The position numbers and the translations under genes were made by a program. Below are positions 54,582 to 64,000 of a stretch of 64,000 nucleotides of DNA, piece after piece. The notes below the pieces were generated by a model. It searched no databases and had not been told where the DNA came from. It saw only the letters and a program-made list of their open reading frames with translations. The first letter of the stretch is position 1. Every line of letters begins with the position of its first letter. This DNA comes from Micromonospora okii (lineage in GTDB: Bacteria > Actinomycetota > Actinomycetes > Mycobacteriales > Micromonosporaceae). The stretch lies in the NCBI RefSeq assembly GCF_020884795.1, contig NZ_BBZF01000012.1:674664-738663 (forward strand), written 5' to 3'.

Positions 54582-55325
54582 TCAGAGGCGGCGGGCCTCG
54601 ATGATGCGGTGCAGGAACTGGCGGGTGCGGGGCTCCGTCGGGTCGCCCAGCACCCGCTCCGGGGGGCCGGACTCGACCACCCAGCCGCCGTCGAGGAAGC
54701 AGACCTCGTCGGCGACCTCCCGGGCGAAGGCCATCTCGTGGGTGGCCAGCACCATCGTCATCCCCTCGGCCTTCAGGTCCCGGATCAGCGTCAGCACCTC
54801 GCCGACCAGCTCCGGGTCCAGCGCCGAGGTGACCTCGTCCAGCAGCATCAGCCGGGGCGAGTTGGCCAGCGCGCGGACGATCGCCACCCGCTGCTGCTGC
54901 CCGCCGGAGAGCCGGTCCGGGTAGTCGTCCGCCTTCGCCGCCAGCCCCACCCGGTCGAGCAGCTCCCGGGCCTGCGCCGCCGCCTCGGCCCGGGACCGCC
55001 CGTGCACCCGGACCGGGGCGAGGGTGATGTTGTCGAGCACGCTCAGGTGCGGGAAGAGGTTGTACGACTGGAAGACCATCCCGATCCGGCGGCGCACCCG
55101 GTCCGGGTCGACCCGGGGGTCGGAGACGTCCTGGCCGTCCAGCTCGATGGTGCCGTCGTCGAGGGGCTCCAGCAGGTTGAGGCAGCGCAGCAGCGTCGAC
55201 TTGCCCGACCCGGACGCCCCGATCAGCGCCACCACCCGGTGCTCGTCGACGGTCAGGTCCAGCCCGTCGAGCACGACGTGGCCGGCGTACGTCTTGCGCA
55301 GCCCCCGGCACCGCAGCAGCGTCAC
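54582..55325 (-). CDS. Polar amino acid ABC transporter, ATP-binding protein
   Basis: A 247-residue ATPase of the GlnQ/HisP type. Walker A is IGASGSGKST, the Q-loop VFQSYNLFPH, the signature LSGGQQQRVAIVRAL, Walker B LMLLDEVTSALD and the H-loop ATHEMAF. It is last in a three-gene minus-strand operon; its GTG overlaps the permease stop (GTGA). It energises amino-acid uptake at the membrane. Confidence 0.94.
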   Translation of the reverse strand: MTLLRCRGLRKTYAGHVVLDGLDLTVDEHRVVALIGASGSGKSTLLRCLNLLEPLDDGTIELDGQDVSDPRVDPDRVRRRIGMVFQSYNLFPHLSVLDNITLAPVRVHGRSRAEAAAQARELLDRVGLAAKADDYPDRLSGGQQQRVAIVRALANSPRLMLLDEVTSALDPELVGEVLTLIRDLKAEGMTMVLATHEMAFAREVADEVCFLDGGWVVESGPPERVLGDPTEPRTRQFLHRIIEARRL

Positions 55326-56194
55326 CGCGCGCTCCTTCCCTGGCGGCGGGCCGCCCGCAACGTCACCGCGTCGGTGACCGCGATCAGCGGGATCGCCAGC
55401 AGCACGAACAGCACCCCGGCCACGATGTACGGCGTGTAGTTGAACGTCTCGGCGGTGGCGATCTGCGCGGCGCGCACCGCGTCGATCGGCCCGGCGAGGG
55501 AGACCAGCCCGACGTCCTTCTGCATCGCGACCACGTCGTTGAGCAGGGGCGGGGCCACCCGGCGGACGGCCTGCGGCAGCACGACGTGCCGCATGGTCTG
55601 CCGGTAGGTCAGCCCGAGCGACCGCGCCGCCGCGAGCTGGCTGGGGTGCACCGACTCGATGCCGGCCCGGAACACCTCGGCCAGGTACCCGCCGTAGGTG
55701 AGCACCAGCGCCAGCCCGCCGAGCACCAGCACCGACGGCATCCCCTGCAACCGCAGGCCGGGCACGCCGAGGGTGAGCAGGTAGAGCACGATGATCAGCG
55801 GCAGGCCCCGGAACGTGTACGTGTACCCGGCCGCGAGGGCCCGGACCGGGAAGAAGACCGGGCCGCGCAGCGTGCGCGCGAGGGCGATCAGCAGCCCGAG
55901 CAGCAGCGCGCCGGCCGCGCAGCAGACCAGCAGCCGGACGTTGAGCCAGAGCCCGGTGAGCACCTCGGGCAGCGCGTCCCGGGCGACCGCCGGGTCGCCG
56001 AAGGACGCCCGGACCCGGTCCCAGCCGGGCGCGCCGGTGACCGCGACGACCAGCAGCGTGCCGAGCACCGCCGTGGACGCGGCGGCGACCAGCACGCTGG
56101 TCACGGTCTGCCGGCGGCGGTACGCGGCCCGCCGCCGCTGCGCCTCGGAGGGTACGTGCGGACTCGGCGGGAGGTGGGGTGGCGCGAGGGTCAT
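55322..56194 (-). CDS. Polar amino acid ABC transporter, permease
   Basis: A 290-residue membrane protein of the HisM/GlnP type. A cytoplasmic N-terminal tail of about 35 residues precedes the first helix; the permease core contains [16 protein letters not shown] and the ATPase-contact EAA loop [21 protein letters not shown]. The ATG overlaps the stop of the binding-protein gene (ATGA). A single permease gene suggests a homodimer. Confidence 0.92.
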   Translation of the reverse strand: MTLAPPHLPPSPHVPSEAQRRRAAYRRRQTVTSVLVAAASTAVLGTLLVVAVTGAPGWDRVRASFGDPAVARDALPEVLTGLWLNVRLLVCCAAGALLLGLLIALARTLRGPVFFPVRALAAGYTYTFRGLPLIIVLYLLTLGVPGLRLQGMPSVLVLGGLALVLTYGGYLAEVFRAGIESVHPSQLAAARSLGLTYRQTMRHVVLPQAVRRVAPPLLNDVVAMQKDVGLVSLAGPIDAVRAAQIATAETFNYTPYIVAGVLFVLLAIPLIAVTDAVTLRAARRQGRSAR

Positions 56195-57060
56195 GTCAGC
56201 TCGGCCGCGCCCGCCGTCTTGCCCAGCCACTTCTGCTCCAACTGCCGGAGCGTGCCGTCGGCGGCGAGCTGGTCGACCGCCCCGCTGACGCAGCCGGTGA
56301 GCGGGGAGCCCCGGTCCAGCAGCAGCCCGAACGCCTCGGGCGAGCCGACCTGGGGGAGCTGCCCGACGATCGTCGTGTCGGTGAGCTCCGCGCCGGTGAT
56401 GTAGAAGGCGGTCGGCAGGTCCACCACGAGGCCGTCGATCTGCCCGTTCTGGAGCGCCTTCTTGGCGTCGTCGTTGCTGTTGTAGACCTGCGGCTTCGCC
56501 GTCGGCTTCACGACCTGGGTGATCGCCTGGTAGCTGGTGGTGCCGACCTGGGCGCCGAGCTTCGCGTCGCGCAGGTCGGCCAGGGTCGTCCGCCCCGCGA
56601 TCTTCGCGGATTTGCGGGCGACCACGGCCTGCCGCACCAGGTAGTACGGCGCGGAGAAGTCCACGGCCTTCTTCCGCTCCTCCGTGATGGAGAACTGGTT
56701 GATGTCGAAGTCGAACTCCTTCGGGCCGGGCGCGACGGCGACGTCGAACTTCGTCCGGGTCCAGGTGACGTCCTCGCGGGCGTACCCGAGCTTGCCGGCC
56801 ACCGCGTAGGCGACGGCGGCCTCGAAGCCCTCGCCGTTGTCCGGCTTGTTGTCGGTGAACCACGGCGCGTAGGCCGGGTCGTCGGTGGCGACGGTGAGCC
56901 GGCCCGGGGTCCGGGTGGGCAGCTTCTCCTTGGCGCAGGCCGCGCCGCCGGTGGCGGCGGGGGCGGCGGTGGGGGTGGCGTCGTCCTGGGGCGCGCAGGC
57001 GGTGACCGCGGCGAGGGTGGCCCCGGCGGCGGCGAGCGCGACGGTACGGGTGCTGGGCAT
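56191..57060 (-). CDS. Polar amino acid ABC transporter, substrate-binding lipoprotein
   Basis: A 289-residue lipoprotein. The signal peptide ends in a lipobox VTAC (Cys at about residue 22), anchoring it outside the membrane. The family-3 solute-binding fold shows [16 protein letters not shown], the [16 protein letters not shown] strand and [20 protein letters not shown], the motif of amino acid-binding members. The exact amino acid is unknown. It is the first gene of the operon, divergent from hisE with 138 bases between. Confidence 0.92.
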   Translation of the reverse strand: MPSTRTVALAAAGATLAAVTACAPQDDATPTAAPAATGGAACAKEKLPTRTPGRLTVATDDPAYAPWFTDNKPDNGEGFEAAVAYAVAGKLGYAREDVTWTRTKFDVAVAPGPKEFDFDINQFSITEERKKAVDFSAPYYLVRQAVVARKSAKIAGRTTLADLRDAKLGAQVGTTSYQAITQVVKPTAKPQVYNSNDDAKKALQNGQIDGLVVDLPTAFYITGAELTDTTIVGQLPQVGSPEAFGLLLDRGSPLTGCVSGAVDQLAADGTLRQLEQKWLGKTAGAAELT

Positions 57061-57198
57061 GGCGGACAGCGTAGAGCCGACGCAGGTCGTCGCGCAGGTC
57101 CGTCCCACCATGCTGGTAGGAGATGGCGGGAAGCCGCTGCCGCGCCGTCGGGACCCGCCGCGCGCCCCGCCCACACCGTGCTGGAAGAATCGCACGAC

Positions 57199-57462
57199 GT
57201 GAAGACGTTCGAGGAGTTGTTCGCCGAGCTGCAGGCCAAGGCCGCCGCCGGCACCCCCGGCTCGGGCACGGTCGCCGCGCTGGAGAAGGGGGTGCACTTC
57301 ATCGGCAAGAAGGTCGTCGAGGAGGCGGCCGAGTCGTGGATGGCGGCCGAGCACGAGGGCCCGGAGCGGGCGGCCGAGGAGATCTCCCAGCTTCTCTACC
57401 AGGCGCAGGTGCTCATGCTGGCCACCGGCCTCGAGCTGAAGGACGTCTACCGACATCTGTGA
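57199..57462 (+). CDS. hisE: Phosphoribosyl-ATP pyrophosphatase
   Basis: An 87-residue MazG-fold enzyme for the second step of histidine synthesis. It contains [20 protein letters not shown], the metal-binding [16 protein letters not shown] and [16 protein letters not shown]. The GTG at 57199 is chosen because the family begins MKTFEELF; a GTG at 57178 would add seven residues. hisG follows after 46 bases with its own ribosome site. Confidence 0.94.
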   Translation: MKTFEELFAELQAKAAAGTPGSGTVAALEKGVHFIGKKVVEEAAESWMAAEHEGPERAAEEISQLLYQAQVLMLATGLELKDVYRHL

Positions 57463-57508
57463 GTGCGCGCCCGCTGATCCTCTCCACCGATCGAAGGAGC
57501 ACTCCGAC

Positions 57509-58354
57509 ATGCTGCGTGTCGCCATTCCCAACAAGGGCACCCTGGCCGAGCCGGCCGTGCAGATGCTGCGCGAGGCCGGCTACCGGCAGCGCCGCGACCC
57601 CAAGGACCTGGTCTGCCGGGACGAGGCCAACGACGTCGAGTTCCTCTACCTGCGTCCCCGGGACATCGCCACCTACGTCGGCTCCGGCGACCTGGACCTC
57701 GGCATCACCGGCCGGGACCTGCTGGTCGACTCCGGGGCCCCGGCCGAGGAGGTGGTGGACCTCGCCTTCGGCGGCGCGACCTTCCACTTCGCCGCCCGCC
57801 CCGGCACCATCGCCTCCGCCAAGGAGCTGGGCGGCCACCGGGTCGCCACCGCGTACCCGGGGGTGGTCCGGCGCTACCTCGACGACCACGGGCTGAACGC
57901 CGACGTCATCCGCCTCGACGGCGCGGTGGAGAACGCCGTGCGCCTCGGCGTGGCCGACGTGGTGGCCGACGTGGTCTCCACGGGGGCCACCCTGCGCCAG
58001 GCCGGCCTGGAGATCGTCGGCGATCCGCTGCTGGTCTCCTCGGCGGTGCTGGTCCGCCGCGCCGACGCCCCCGAGCACCCGCAGGCCGCGCAGCTCCTGC
58101 GCCGGCTGCACGGGGTCCTGGTCGCCCGGCGGTACGTGATGCTCGCCTACGACGTGCCGGCCGGGCTGCTCGACCGCGCCAGCTCCCTGACCCCCGGCAT
58201 CGAGTCGCCCACCGTCTCCCCGCTGCACCGCGAGGGCTGGGTGGCGGTGCAGGCGATGGTGCGCCGCGACGACGTGCACCGGATCATGGACGAGCTGTAC
58301 GAGCTGGGCGCCCGCGCCATCCTGGTCACCAACATCCACGCCTGTCGCCTGTGA
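57509..58354 (+). CDS. hisG: ATP phosphoribosyltransferase, long form
   Basis: A 281-residue enzyme starting histidine synthesis and inhibited by histidine. LRVAIPNKGTLAEPAVQML begins domain I, DLGITGRDLLVDSG and GVADVVADVVSTGATLRQAG are core motifs, and the C-terminal regulatory domain (about 205-281) with TVSPLHREGWVAVQAMV and ILVTNIHACRL marks the long, self-sufficient form without HisZ. The ATG follows GAAGGAG. Confidence 0.95.
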   Translation: MLRVAIPNKGTLAEPAVQMLREAGYRQRRDPKDLVCRDEANDVEFLYLRPRDIATYVGSGDLDLGITGRDLLVDSGAPAEEVVDLAFGGATFHFAARPGTIASAKELGGHRVATAYPGVVRRYLDDHGLNADVIRLDGAVENAVRLGVADVVADVVSTGATLRQAGLEIVGDPLLVSSAVLVRRADAPEHPQAAQLLRRLHGVLVARRYVMLAYDVPAGLLDRASSLTPGIESPTVSPLHREGWVAVQAMVRRDDVHRIMDELYELGARAILVTNIHACRL

Positions 58355-58379
58355 GCGTGCCGGGGGCGGGTGGCAGACT

Positions 58380-58859
58380 GTGAGGGTGAGCGGAACCGAC
58401 GTGGTGACCCTGCGGCCCCGACGCATCCGGCTGGTCTGCTGGGTCTCGGCCGTCGTCGTGCTGGTGGTGTTCAGCCTGATCGCCACCTCGCTGACGGGCG
58501 GCACCGGCAACGGCTACGGCACCTTCCAGCGCGGCGACCAGGCCGCCATGATCGGCCTGGGCGTCTTCGCCGCGCTCGCCATCCTGCTGTTCACCCGCCC
58601 CCGCGTCGAGGCCGACGCCCTCGGCGTGCGGGTGCGCAACCTGCTCGGCGCGCACGAGCTGCCGTGGGAGGTCGTGCGCGGGGTGCGCTTCGACCGGGGC
58701 GCGCCGTGGGCGAGCCTGGAGCTGCACGACGACGACCTGCTGCCGATGATGGCCCTCCAGGCGGCCGACAAGGAGTTCGCGGTCGACGGGGTGCGCGCCC
58801 TGCGCCGGCTGCACCAGGCCCACCTCGCGACCCTCGCCGAGGGCGCGACCGGCCGGTGA
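58380..58859 (+). CDS. PH-like domain membrane protein
   Basis: A 159-residue protein with two membrane helices (VCWVSAVVVLVVFSLIATSL and AAMIGLGVFAALAILLFT) and a C-terminal beta-rich PH-like domain (VEADALGVRVRNLLGAHELPWEVV). Such proteins commonly follow hisG in actinobacteria; function unknown. GTG at 58380 is used, but the in-frame GTG at 58386 fits a leaderless pattern better, as CAGACT (58374-58379) ends six bases before it. Confidence 0.8.
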   Translation: MRVSGTDVVTLRPRRIRLVCWVSAVVVLVVFSLIATSLTGGTGNGYGTFQRGDQAAMIGLGVFAALAILLFTRPRVEADALGVRVRNLLGAHELPWEVVRGVRFDRGAPWASLELHDDDLLPMMALQAADKEFAVDGVRALRRLHQAHLATLAEGATGR

Positions 58860-58917
58860 GCCCCGCCGGCCCCCGCGCGACGCCCCGGCCGGCACGGCGC
58901 TGACCTGCGCGCCCGGT

Positions 58918-58946
58918 TTGAGGTCCGTCGGGCGAGGGTGTAGTGT
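58918..58946 (+). promoter_or_regulatory. Promoter of the infC-rpmI-rplT operon
   Basis: TTGAGG (58918-58923), a 17-base spacer and TAGTGT (58941-58946) give a good vegetative promoter. Transcription would start near 58953, leaving a leader of about 260 bases before infC. Confidence 0.65.
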
Positions 58947-59112
58947 TGCTGAGTCGACCAGACTGCCCCCGTGTCCCACGAGCGGGCGGTCTCGAAGCGG
59001 AGCGCCTGCTCCCACCCGAGTCGCCACATCCGGTGGCCGGGTCCGGTCACCGGTTCCGGGCACCCCCCGGTCCCGGATGCGCGATCCTGTGATCGTGCCG
59101 ACCGGTCGAGCG

Positions 59113-59143
59113 GGCCCTGGCACATGCCGGGGCCTTCTGCTTT
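59113..59143 (+). terminator. Attenuator-like hairpin in the infC leader
   Basis: GGCCCTGGCA (59113-59122) pairs with TGCCGGGGCC (59125-59134) with one G-U, followed by TTCTGCTTT. A second hairpin GCCCCC/GGGGGC lies at 59152-59169. An intrinsic terminator inside a ribosomal-protein leader suggests regulated read-through. Confidence 0.55.
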
Positions 59144-59211
59144 CCGGGTCGGCCCCCACCCACGGGGGCTGCGGAGTCGGCCACTAGCAGAACTCGACTC
59201 GAGGAGGCCCC

Positions 59212-59880
59212 ATCAGCGTCGAACCACGCGTGAACGAGCAGATCCGGGCACGTGAGGTCCGACTGGTCGGCCCCGAGGGTGAGCAGGTGGGCATCGTCCC
59301 GCTGGAGCGCGCCCTTCAGCTGGCCGCGGACGTCGACCTGGACCTGGTCGAGGTTGCGCCGATGGCGCGCCCGCCGGTGTGCAAGCTCATGGACTTCGGC
59401 AAGTTCAAGTACGAGAGCGCACTCAAGGCGCGCGAAGCGCGGCGTAACCAGCAGCAGACCGTCATCAAGGAGATGAAGCTCCGGCCGAAGATCGACCCGC
59501 ACGACTACGAGACCAAGAAGGGTCACGTGGTGCGGTTCCTCAAGGCCGGCGACAAGGTCAAGGTGACGATCATGTTCCGCGGTCGGGAGCAGAGCCGCCC
59601 GGAGCTGGGTTACCGGCTCCTGCGCCGGCTCGAATCCGAGATCACGGAGCTGGGATACGTCGAGGCCGCTCCGAAGCAGGACGGCCGAAACATGATCATG
59701 GTTCTCGCTCCGCACCGGGCCGTCAAGGCCTCCGCGGTCGCCGCTACGGCGTCCCGTGGTGCTCCCCGGGACCGGGCCGCGGAGGAATCCGCAGCTCCGG
59801 CTGAGGGCGGGACCCCGGCGGCCGGCGAGACCGCAGCAGCCGGCGAGACCGGCACGACCGCCGACACCAGCGGTCAGTAA
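59212..59880 (+). CDS. infC: Translation initiation factor IF-3, AUC start
   Basis: A 222-residue factor that binds the 30S subunit and rejects non-canonical start codons. Core motifs are [21 protein letters not shown] in the N-domain and [19 protein letters not shown] in the C-domain; a 40-residue Ala/Glu-rich tail follows. The start is the ATC at 59212, four bases after GAGGAGG (59201-59207); the first GTG (59230) has no ribosome site. A rare start codon is the basis of infC self-control in E. coli (AUU) and fits here. Confidence 0.93.
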   Translation: MSVEPRVNEQIRAREVRLVGPEGEQVGIVPLERALQLAADVDLDLVEVAPMARPPVCKLMDFGKFKYESALKAREARRNQQQTVIKEMKLRPKIDPHDYETKKGHVVRFLKAGDKVKVTIMFRGREQSRPELGYRLLRRLESEITELGYVEAAPKQDGRNMIMVLAPHRAVKASAVAATASRGAPRDRAAEESAAPAEGGTPAAGETAAAGETGTTADTSGQ

Positions 59881-59899
59881 CAGGGGAGAGACGTTCCAA

Positions 59900-60094
59900 A
59901 TGCCGAAGATGAAGAGCCACACGGGCATGGGTAAGCGGGTCAAGGTGACCGGCAAGGGCAAGATCGTTGCCCAGCAGGCGGGCCTCCGGCACAACCTGGA
60001 GAAGAAGCCCTCCACCCAGACCCGTCGGCTGACCGGCACCGTCGTGCTGGCCAAGGCCGATGTCAAGCGCATCAAGAAGCTGCTCGGCCGCTGA
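59900..60094 (+). CDS. rpmI: 50S ribosomal protein L35
   Basis: A 64-residue basic ribosomal protein: MPKMKSHTGMGKRVKVTGKG then RHNLEKKPSTQTRRL and KRIKKLLGR. It follows infC by 19 bases with a GGGGAGAG site, as in the universal infC-rpmI-rplT operon. Confidence 0.97.
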   Translation: MPKMKSHTGMGKRVKVTGKGKIVAQQAGLRHNLEKKPSTQTRRLTGTVVLAKADVKRIKKLLGR

Positions 60095-60126
60095 CGCGCG
60101 CCACCTGAACCGAAGAAGGAGTTGAG

Positions 60127-60519
60127 ATGGCACGCGTCAAGCGGGCTGTGAACGCCCAGAAGAAGCGTCGTACCCTGCTGGAGACCGCGAGTGGCTACCG
60201 CGGTCAGCGCTCCCGGCTGTACCGCAAGGCCAAGGAGCAGGTGCTGCACTCGATGCAGTACGCCTACCGGGACCGTCGCGACCGCAAGGGCGACTTCCGG
60301 CAGCTCTGGATCACCCGGATCAACGCGGGCGCCCGCGCCAACGGGATGACCTACAACCGGCTGATCCAGGGCCTGCGCCTGGCCGGCGTCGAGGTCGACC
60401 GCAAGATCCTGGCCGACCTGGCCGTCAACGACGCCACCGCCTTCGCGGCGATCGTCGAGGTCGCCCGCGTCGCCGTGGCGGCCGAGGGCACCGGCGGCGC
60501 GGCGGCCCAGGCCGCCTGA
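60127..60519 (+). CDS. rplT: 50S ribosomal protein L20
   Basis: A 130-residue 23S rRNA-binding protein needed early in 50S assembly, and in some bacteria a repressor of this operon. Typical blocks are [40 protein letters not shown] and YNRLIQGL. The ATG follows GAAGGAG. The Ala/Gly-rich C-terminus is slightly longer than usual. Confidence 0.97.
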   Translation: MARVKRAVNAQKKRRTLLETASGYRGQRSRLYRKAKEQVLHSMQYAYRDRRDRKGDFRQLWITRINAGARANGMTYNRLIQGLRLAGVEVDRKILADLAVNDATAFAAIVEVARVAVAAEGTGGAAAQAA

Positions 60520-60531
60520 TCCGCCAGCACC

Positions 60532-60583
60532 CGACCGAGGCGCCCGCCGCGTCGTCCCCGACGCGCGGCGGGCGCCTCGGTCG
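60532..60583 (+). terminator. 20-bp perfect hairpin after rplT
   Basis: Arms 60532-60551 and 60564-60583 are exact reverse complements (CGACCGAGGCGCCCGCCGCG) with a 12-base loop. It closes the ribosomal operon 13 bases after rplT and 19 bases before the methyltransferase gene. Confidence 0.85.
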
Positions 60584-60602
60584 CGCTGGGGAGCCGCACA
60601 CC

Positions 60603-61409
60603 ATGACCTTCACCCCGCGTACCCCCCGGATCGTCGCCGCCCGCCGGCTGCACCGCCGCCGGGACCGCGACGCCGCCGGTCGGTTCCTCGCCGAGGGCCC
60701 GCAGGCCGTCCGGGAGGCCCTCGCCCGCGCCGGCACCGTCGTCGAGCTGTTCGGCACCCCGGCGGCCCTCGACCGGCACGCCGACCTCGCCGCGCAGGCG
60801 GCCCGCGCCGACGTGCCCGTCTCCGAGGTCACCGACGACGCCCTCGCCGCGCTCGCCGAGACCGTCGCCCCGCAGGGCCTCGTCGCCGTCTGCCGGCACC
60901 TGGACGTGCCGCTGGACGCCGCGCTCGCCGCAGGCCCCCGCCTCGTCGCGGTGCTCGCCGAGATCCGTGACCCGGGCAACGCCGGGACCGTGCTGCGCAC
61001 CGCCGACGCCGCCGGGGCCGGGGCGGTGGTCTTCGCCGGCGACGCGGTCGACCCGTACAACGGCAAGTGCGTGCGGGCCTCCGCCGGCAGCCTCTTCCAC
61101 GTCGACGTGGTCCGCGCGCCCGACCCCGTCGCCGTGGTCGCCGCGCTGCGGGCCGCCGGCCTCGCCGTCCTCGCCACCACCGGGTACGGCGACCGCGACC
61201 TCGACGACCTCGCCGACGCCGGCGCCCTCGCGGCGCCGACCGCCTGGCTGTTCGGCTCGGAGGCGCACGGGCTGCCCGAGGAGCTGACCGCCGCCGCCGA
61301 CGCCCGGGTCCGGGTGCCGCTGCACGGGCGCGCCGAGAGCCTGAATCTGGCGGCGGCCGCCGCCGTCTGCCTGTACGCTTCAGCCAGAGCACTGCGCCGA
61401 CGCCCGTGA
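60603..61409 (+). CDS. SpoU/TrmH-family RNA 2'-O-methyltransferase
   Basis: A 268-residue knotted (SPOUT) methyltransferase. An N-terminal substrate-binding domain (about 1-100, RFLAEGPQAVREAL) precedes the catalytic knot with motif 1 LAEIRDPGNAGTVLRTADAAG, motif 2 LFGSEAHGLPEEL and motif 3 VPLHGRAESLNLAAAAAVCLY. It modifies rRNA or tRNA; the target cannot be read from sequence, though the TsnR group acts on 23S rRNA. It lies between rplT and pheS as in other actinobacteria. Confidence 0.9.
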   Translation: MTFTPRTPRIVAARRLHRRRDRDAAGRFLAEGPQAVREALARAGTVVELFGTPAALDRHADLAAQAARADVPVSEVTDDALAALAETVAPQGLVAVCRHLDVPLDAALAAGPRLVAVLAEIRDPGNAGTVLRTADAAGAGAVVFAGDAVDPYNGKCVRASAGSLFHVDVVRAPDPVAVVAALRAAGLAVLATTGYGDRDLDDLADAGALAAPTAWLFGSEAHGLPEELTAAADARVRVPLHGRAESLNLAAAAAVCLYASARALRRRP

Positions 61410-61451
61410 GGGGCGCCGGGCGCGGTCCCACAGCAGGGGAGCAGTCCGACG

Positions 61452-61514
61452 ATGGTGAACGCGCCACGGCGTTCGTTTAGCCAGCCCGCCGGTGTCGGCG
61501 GGCGGCGGGCCTGA
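61452..61514 (+). CDS. Possible 20-residue peptide before pheS
   Basis: Reads MVNAPRRSFSQPAGVGGRRA, with GGGGAG about ten bases upstream. Its second half lies in the 61484-61503 hairpin. It has only one Phe and so is not an evident attenuation peptide. Coding is uncertain. Confidence 0.25.
   Translation: MVNAPRRSFSQPAGVGGRRA
61484..61503 (+). terminator. Hairpin between the SpoU gene and pheS
   Basis: GCCCGCCG (61484-61491) and CGGCGGGC (61496-61503) with a GTGT loop, 74 bases after the SpoU gene. The rest of the 218-base gap holds TAGACT (61569-61574), a possible -10 for pheS. Confidence 0.5.
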
Positions 61515-61591
61515 CCCTTCCCCCTGCGCGACCTCCCACCGGCGGGCTGCGGCGCAGCCGCGCGTCCGTAGACTCGCTTCGCCGCCCGTGA

Positions 61592-62701
<1,110 letters not shown>

Positions 62702-62741
62702 CGGCCCGGGCACGAGTAACGGAGACGGTGGTCTAACAGTC

Positions 62742-64000
62742 ATGCGAGTTTCTGTCAGTTGGCTGCGGGAGTACGTCGACCTCCCCGTCGACCTGCCCGC
62801 CGACGACCTGGAGCAGGCGCTGGTCGACCTCGGCATCGAGGTCGAGTCGGTCGCCGACCTGCGGGCGAGCGTCACCGGCGCGCTGGTCGTCGGCGAGGTC
62901 CTGGAGATCGAGGAGCTCACCGGCTTCAAGAAGCCGATCCGGTTCTGCCGGGTGGACGTCGGGGCGGCCAACGGCACCGGCGAGCCCCAGGAGATTGTCT
63001 GCGGGGCGCGCAACTTCGCCCCCGGCGACCGGGTCGTGGTGATCCTCCCCGGCGGCGTGCTGCCCGGCGGCTTCGCCATCGGCGCGCGCAAGACGTACGG
63101 GCGCAACTCCGCGGGCATGATCTGCTCCGCGAAGGAGCTGGGCCTGGGCGACGACCACTCGGGCATCATCGTGCTGCCCGAGGACGCCAAGGCCGCCCCC
63201 GGCGACGACGCGCGCGGCGTGGTCGGCCTCGACGACGTGGTGGTCGAGCTGGAGATCACCCCCGACCGGGGGTACGCCCTCAGCGTGCGCGGCATCGCCC
63301 GGGAGCTGGCCCACGCCCTCGGCGTGCCGTTCCGCGACCCGGGGCTGACGCCCGCGCCGGGCGGGACGGCCGAGCCGGCGTACCCGGTCGAGGTGCGCGA
63401 CACCGTCGGCTGCGACCGGTTCGCCGCCCGGATGGTGCGGGGAATCGACCCGACCGCGCCCACGCCCGGCTGGATGCAGCGGCGGCTCACCGTCGCGGGC
63501 GTGCGCAGCATCTCCCTGGCCGTCGACGTCACCAACTACGTGATGCTCGAACTGGGCCAGCCCATGCACGCCTTCGACGCCGACCGGCTCTCCGGGCCGC
63601 TGGTGGTGCGCCGGGCCGAGGCGGGGGAGAAGCTGACCACCCTGGACGGGGTGACCCGCACGCTGGCCGTAGAGGACATGGTCATCGCCGACGCCGGGCT
63701 GCCCAACGCCCTCGCGGGCGACGACGCCGGGGTGCCGATCTCGCTCGCCGCCGTGATGGGCGGCGAGACCAGCGAGGTCGTCGCCTCCACCACGAACGTG
63801 CTCTTCGAGGCCGCGCACTGGGACCCGGTGATGGTCGGGCGCACCGCCCGCCGGCACAAGCTGTTCAGCGAGGCGGCGAAGCGCTGGGAGCGGGGCGTCG
63901 ACCCGGCCCTGCCGCTGGTCGCGATCGAGCGGGCGGTGCGGCTGCTCACCGAGCACGCCGGCGGCACCCCCGGGGCCGAGATCCTCGACCTCGACCACGT
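62742..64000 (+). CDS. pheT: Phenylalanyl-tRNA synthetase, beta subunit, 3' end missing
   Basis: The first 419 residues of the beta subunit, open to the window edge. MRVSVSWLREYVDLP is the typical N-terminus; the OB-fold tRNA-binding domain follows (about 40-155, IVCGARNFAPGDRVVV and GMICSAKELGL). The B1 and B5 domains with SLAVDVTNYVMLELGQPMHA and SEAAKRWERGVDP come next. It follows pheS by 40 bases. About half the protein lies beyond the window. Confidence 0.95.
   Translation, partial: MRVSVSWLREYVDLPVDLPADDLEQALVDLGIEVESVADLRASVTGALVVGEVLEIEELTGFKKPIRFCRVDVGAANGTGEPQEIVCGARNFAPGDRVVVILPGGVLPGGFAIGARKTYGRNSAGMICSAKELGLGDDHSGIIVLPEDAKAAPGDDARGVVGLDDVVVELEITPDRGYALSVRGIARELAHALGVPFRDPGLTPAPGGTAEPAYPVEVRDTVGCDRFAARMVRGIDPTAPTPGWMQRRLTVAGVRSISLAVDVTNYVMLELGQPMHAFDADRLSGPLVVRRAEAGEKLTTLDGVTRTLAVEDMVIADAGLPNALAGDDAGVPISLAAVMGGETSEVVASTTNVLFEAAHWDPVMVGRTARRHKLFSEAAKRWERGVDPALPLVAIERAVRLLTEHAGGTPGAEILDLDH

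Noticed and set aside
59230..59880. infC starting at the GTG at 59230
   Set aside because: The ribosome site at 59201-59207 is 22 bases away from it but four bases from ATC 59212, and the family N-terminus (S-x-E-x-R-V-N-E) begins before this GTG.
61452..61514. Phenylalanine attenuation peptide for pheST
   Set aside because: The peptide has a single Phe and no run of Phe codons, and no terminator/antiterminator pair was found.
62733..63998. Long minus-strand frame at the window end
   Set aside because: It is antisense to pheT, whose plus-strand protein matches the family from its first residue. pheT simply has no stop inside the window.

Overview
The window is about 64 kb of very GC-rich chromosomal DNA with dense genes, many GTG starts and frequent 4-base stop/start overlaps. 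BldD, a MihF-type host factor, DUF948/DUF6167 proteins and the order bldD-pyrRBC-carAB-pyrD-pyrF-mihF-gmk-rpoZ-coaBC-metK-priA all point to a filamentous actinobacterium. The intergenic repeats resemble those I associate with Micromonospora and Salinispora, so I infer Micromonosporaceae. No tRNA, rRNA, CRISPR array, prophage or transposase was seen. The window starts inside aspS and ends inside pheT.

Layout. 1-9780: aspS end, an epimerase-like gene, an ArsR-type regulator with two operators and its MFS transporter, a GNAT enzyme, a small membrane protein, rarA and a proline-rich membrane protein. 9.9-20 kb: DUF948-DUF6167-alaS-ruvX-mltG-aroE as a chain, a secreted phosphodiesterase, aroC and aroK. 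20-24.3 kb: two membrane genes on the minus strand, then aroB-aroQ-efp-nusB. 24.3-43.4 kb: bldD, the pyrimidine operon (with bioA inserted before pyrF), mihF, a degenerate guanylate-kinase-like gene, rpoZ, coaBC, metK, a helicase-dead priA, a tandem-repeat mini-gene and a kinase fused to a ParB-like domain. 43.5-48.8 kb: a P450, def, fmt, rsmB and rpe. 48.8-54.5 kb: a REC-GGDEF protein, then an FMN riboswitch driving ribD-ribE-pnuC/ribM-ribBA-ribH. 54.5-64 kb: a minus-strand amino-acid ABC transporter, hisE-hisG, a PH-like membrane protein, infC-rpmI-rplT, a SpoU methyltransferase, pheS and pheT.

Most genes are ordinary housekeeping: aromatic amino acid, pyrimidine, riboflavin and histidine synthesis, and translation. 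The unusual material lies at gene junctions. A 59-60 bp repeat family fills the aroB-aroQ, pyrR-pyrB and pyrC-carA gaps. Every copy is an open mini-reading frame that starts on the upstream gene's stop (GTGA) and ends on, or runs in frame into, the next gene, so the junctions look like translational relays. A diverged copy lies in frame inside pyrC. A different sequence does the same job before ribBA, and a 17-codon frame does so before bioA. Other palindromic repeat families sit between convergent genes or inside operons.

Other points of interest are a guanylate-kinase-like protein without its P-loop lysine, a PyrR-binding hairpin that could hide the pyrR ribosome site, an AUC start for infC behind an attenuator-like leader, a group of probably leaderless genes, and a 27-bp tandem repeat in front of the kinase-ParB fusion.
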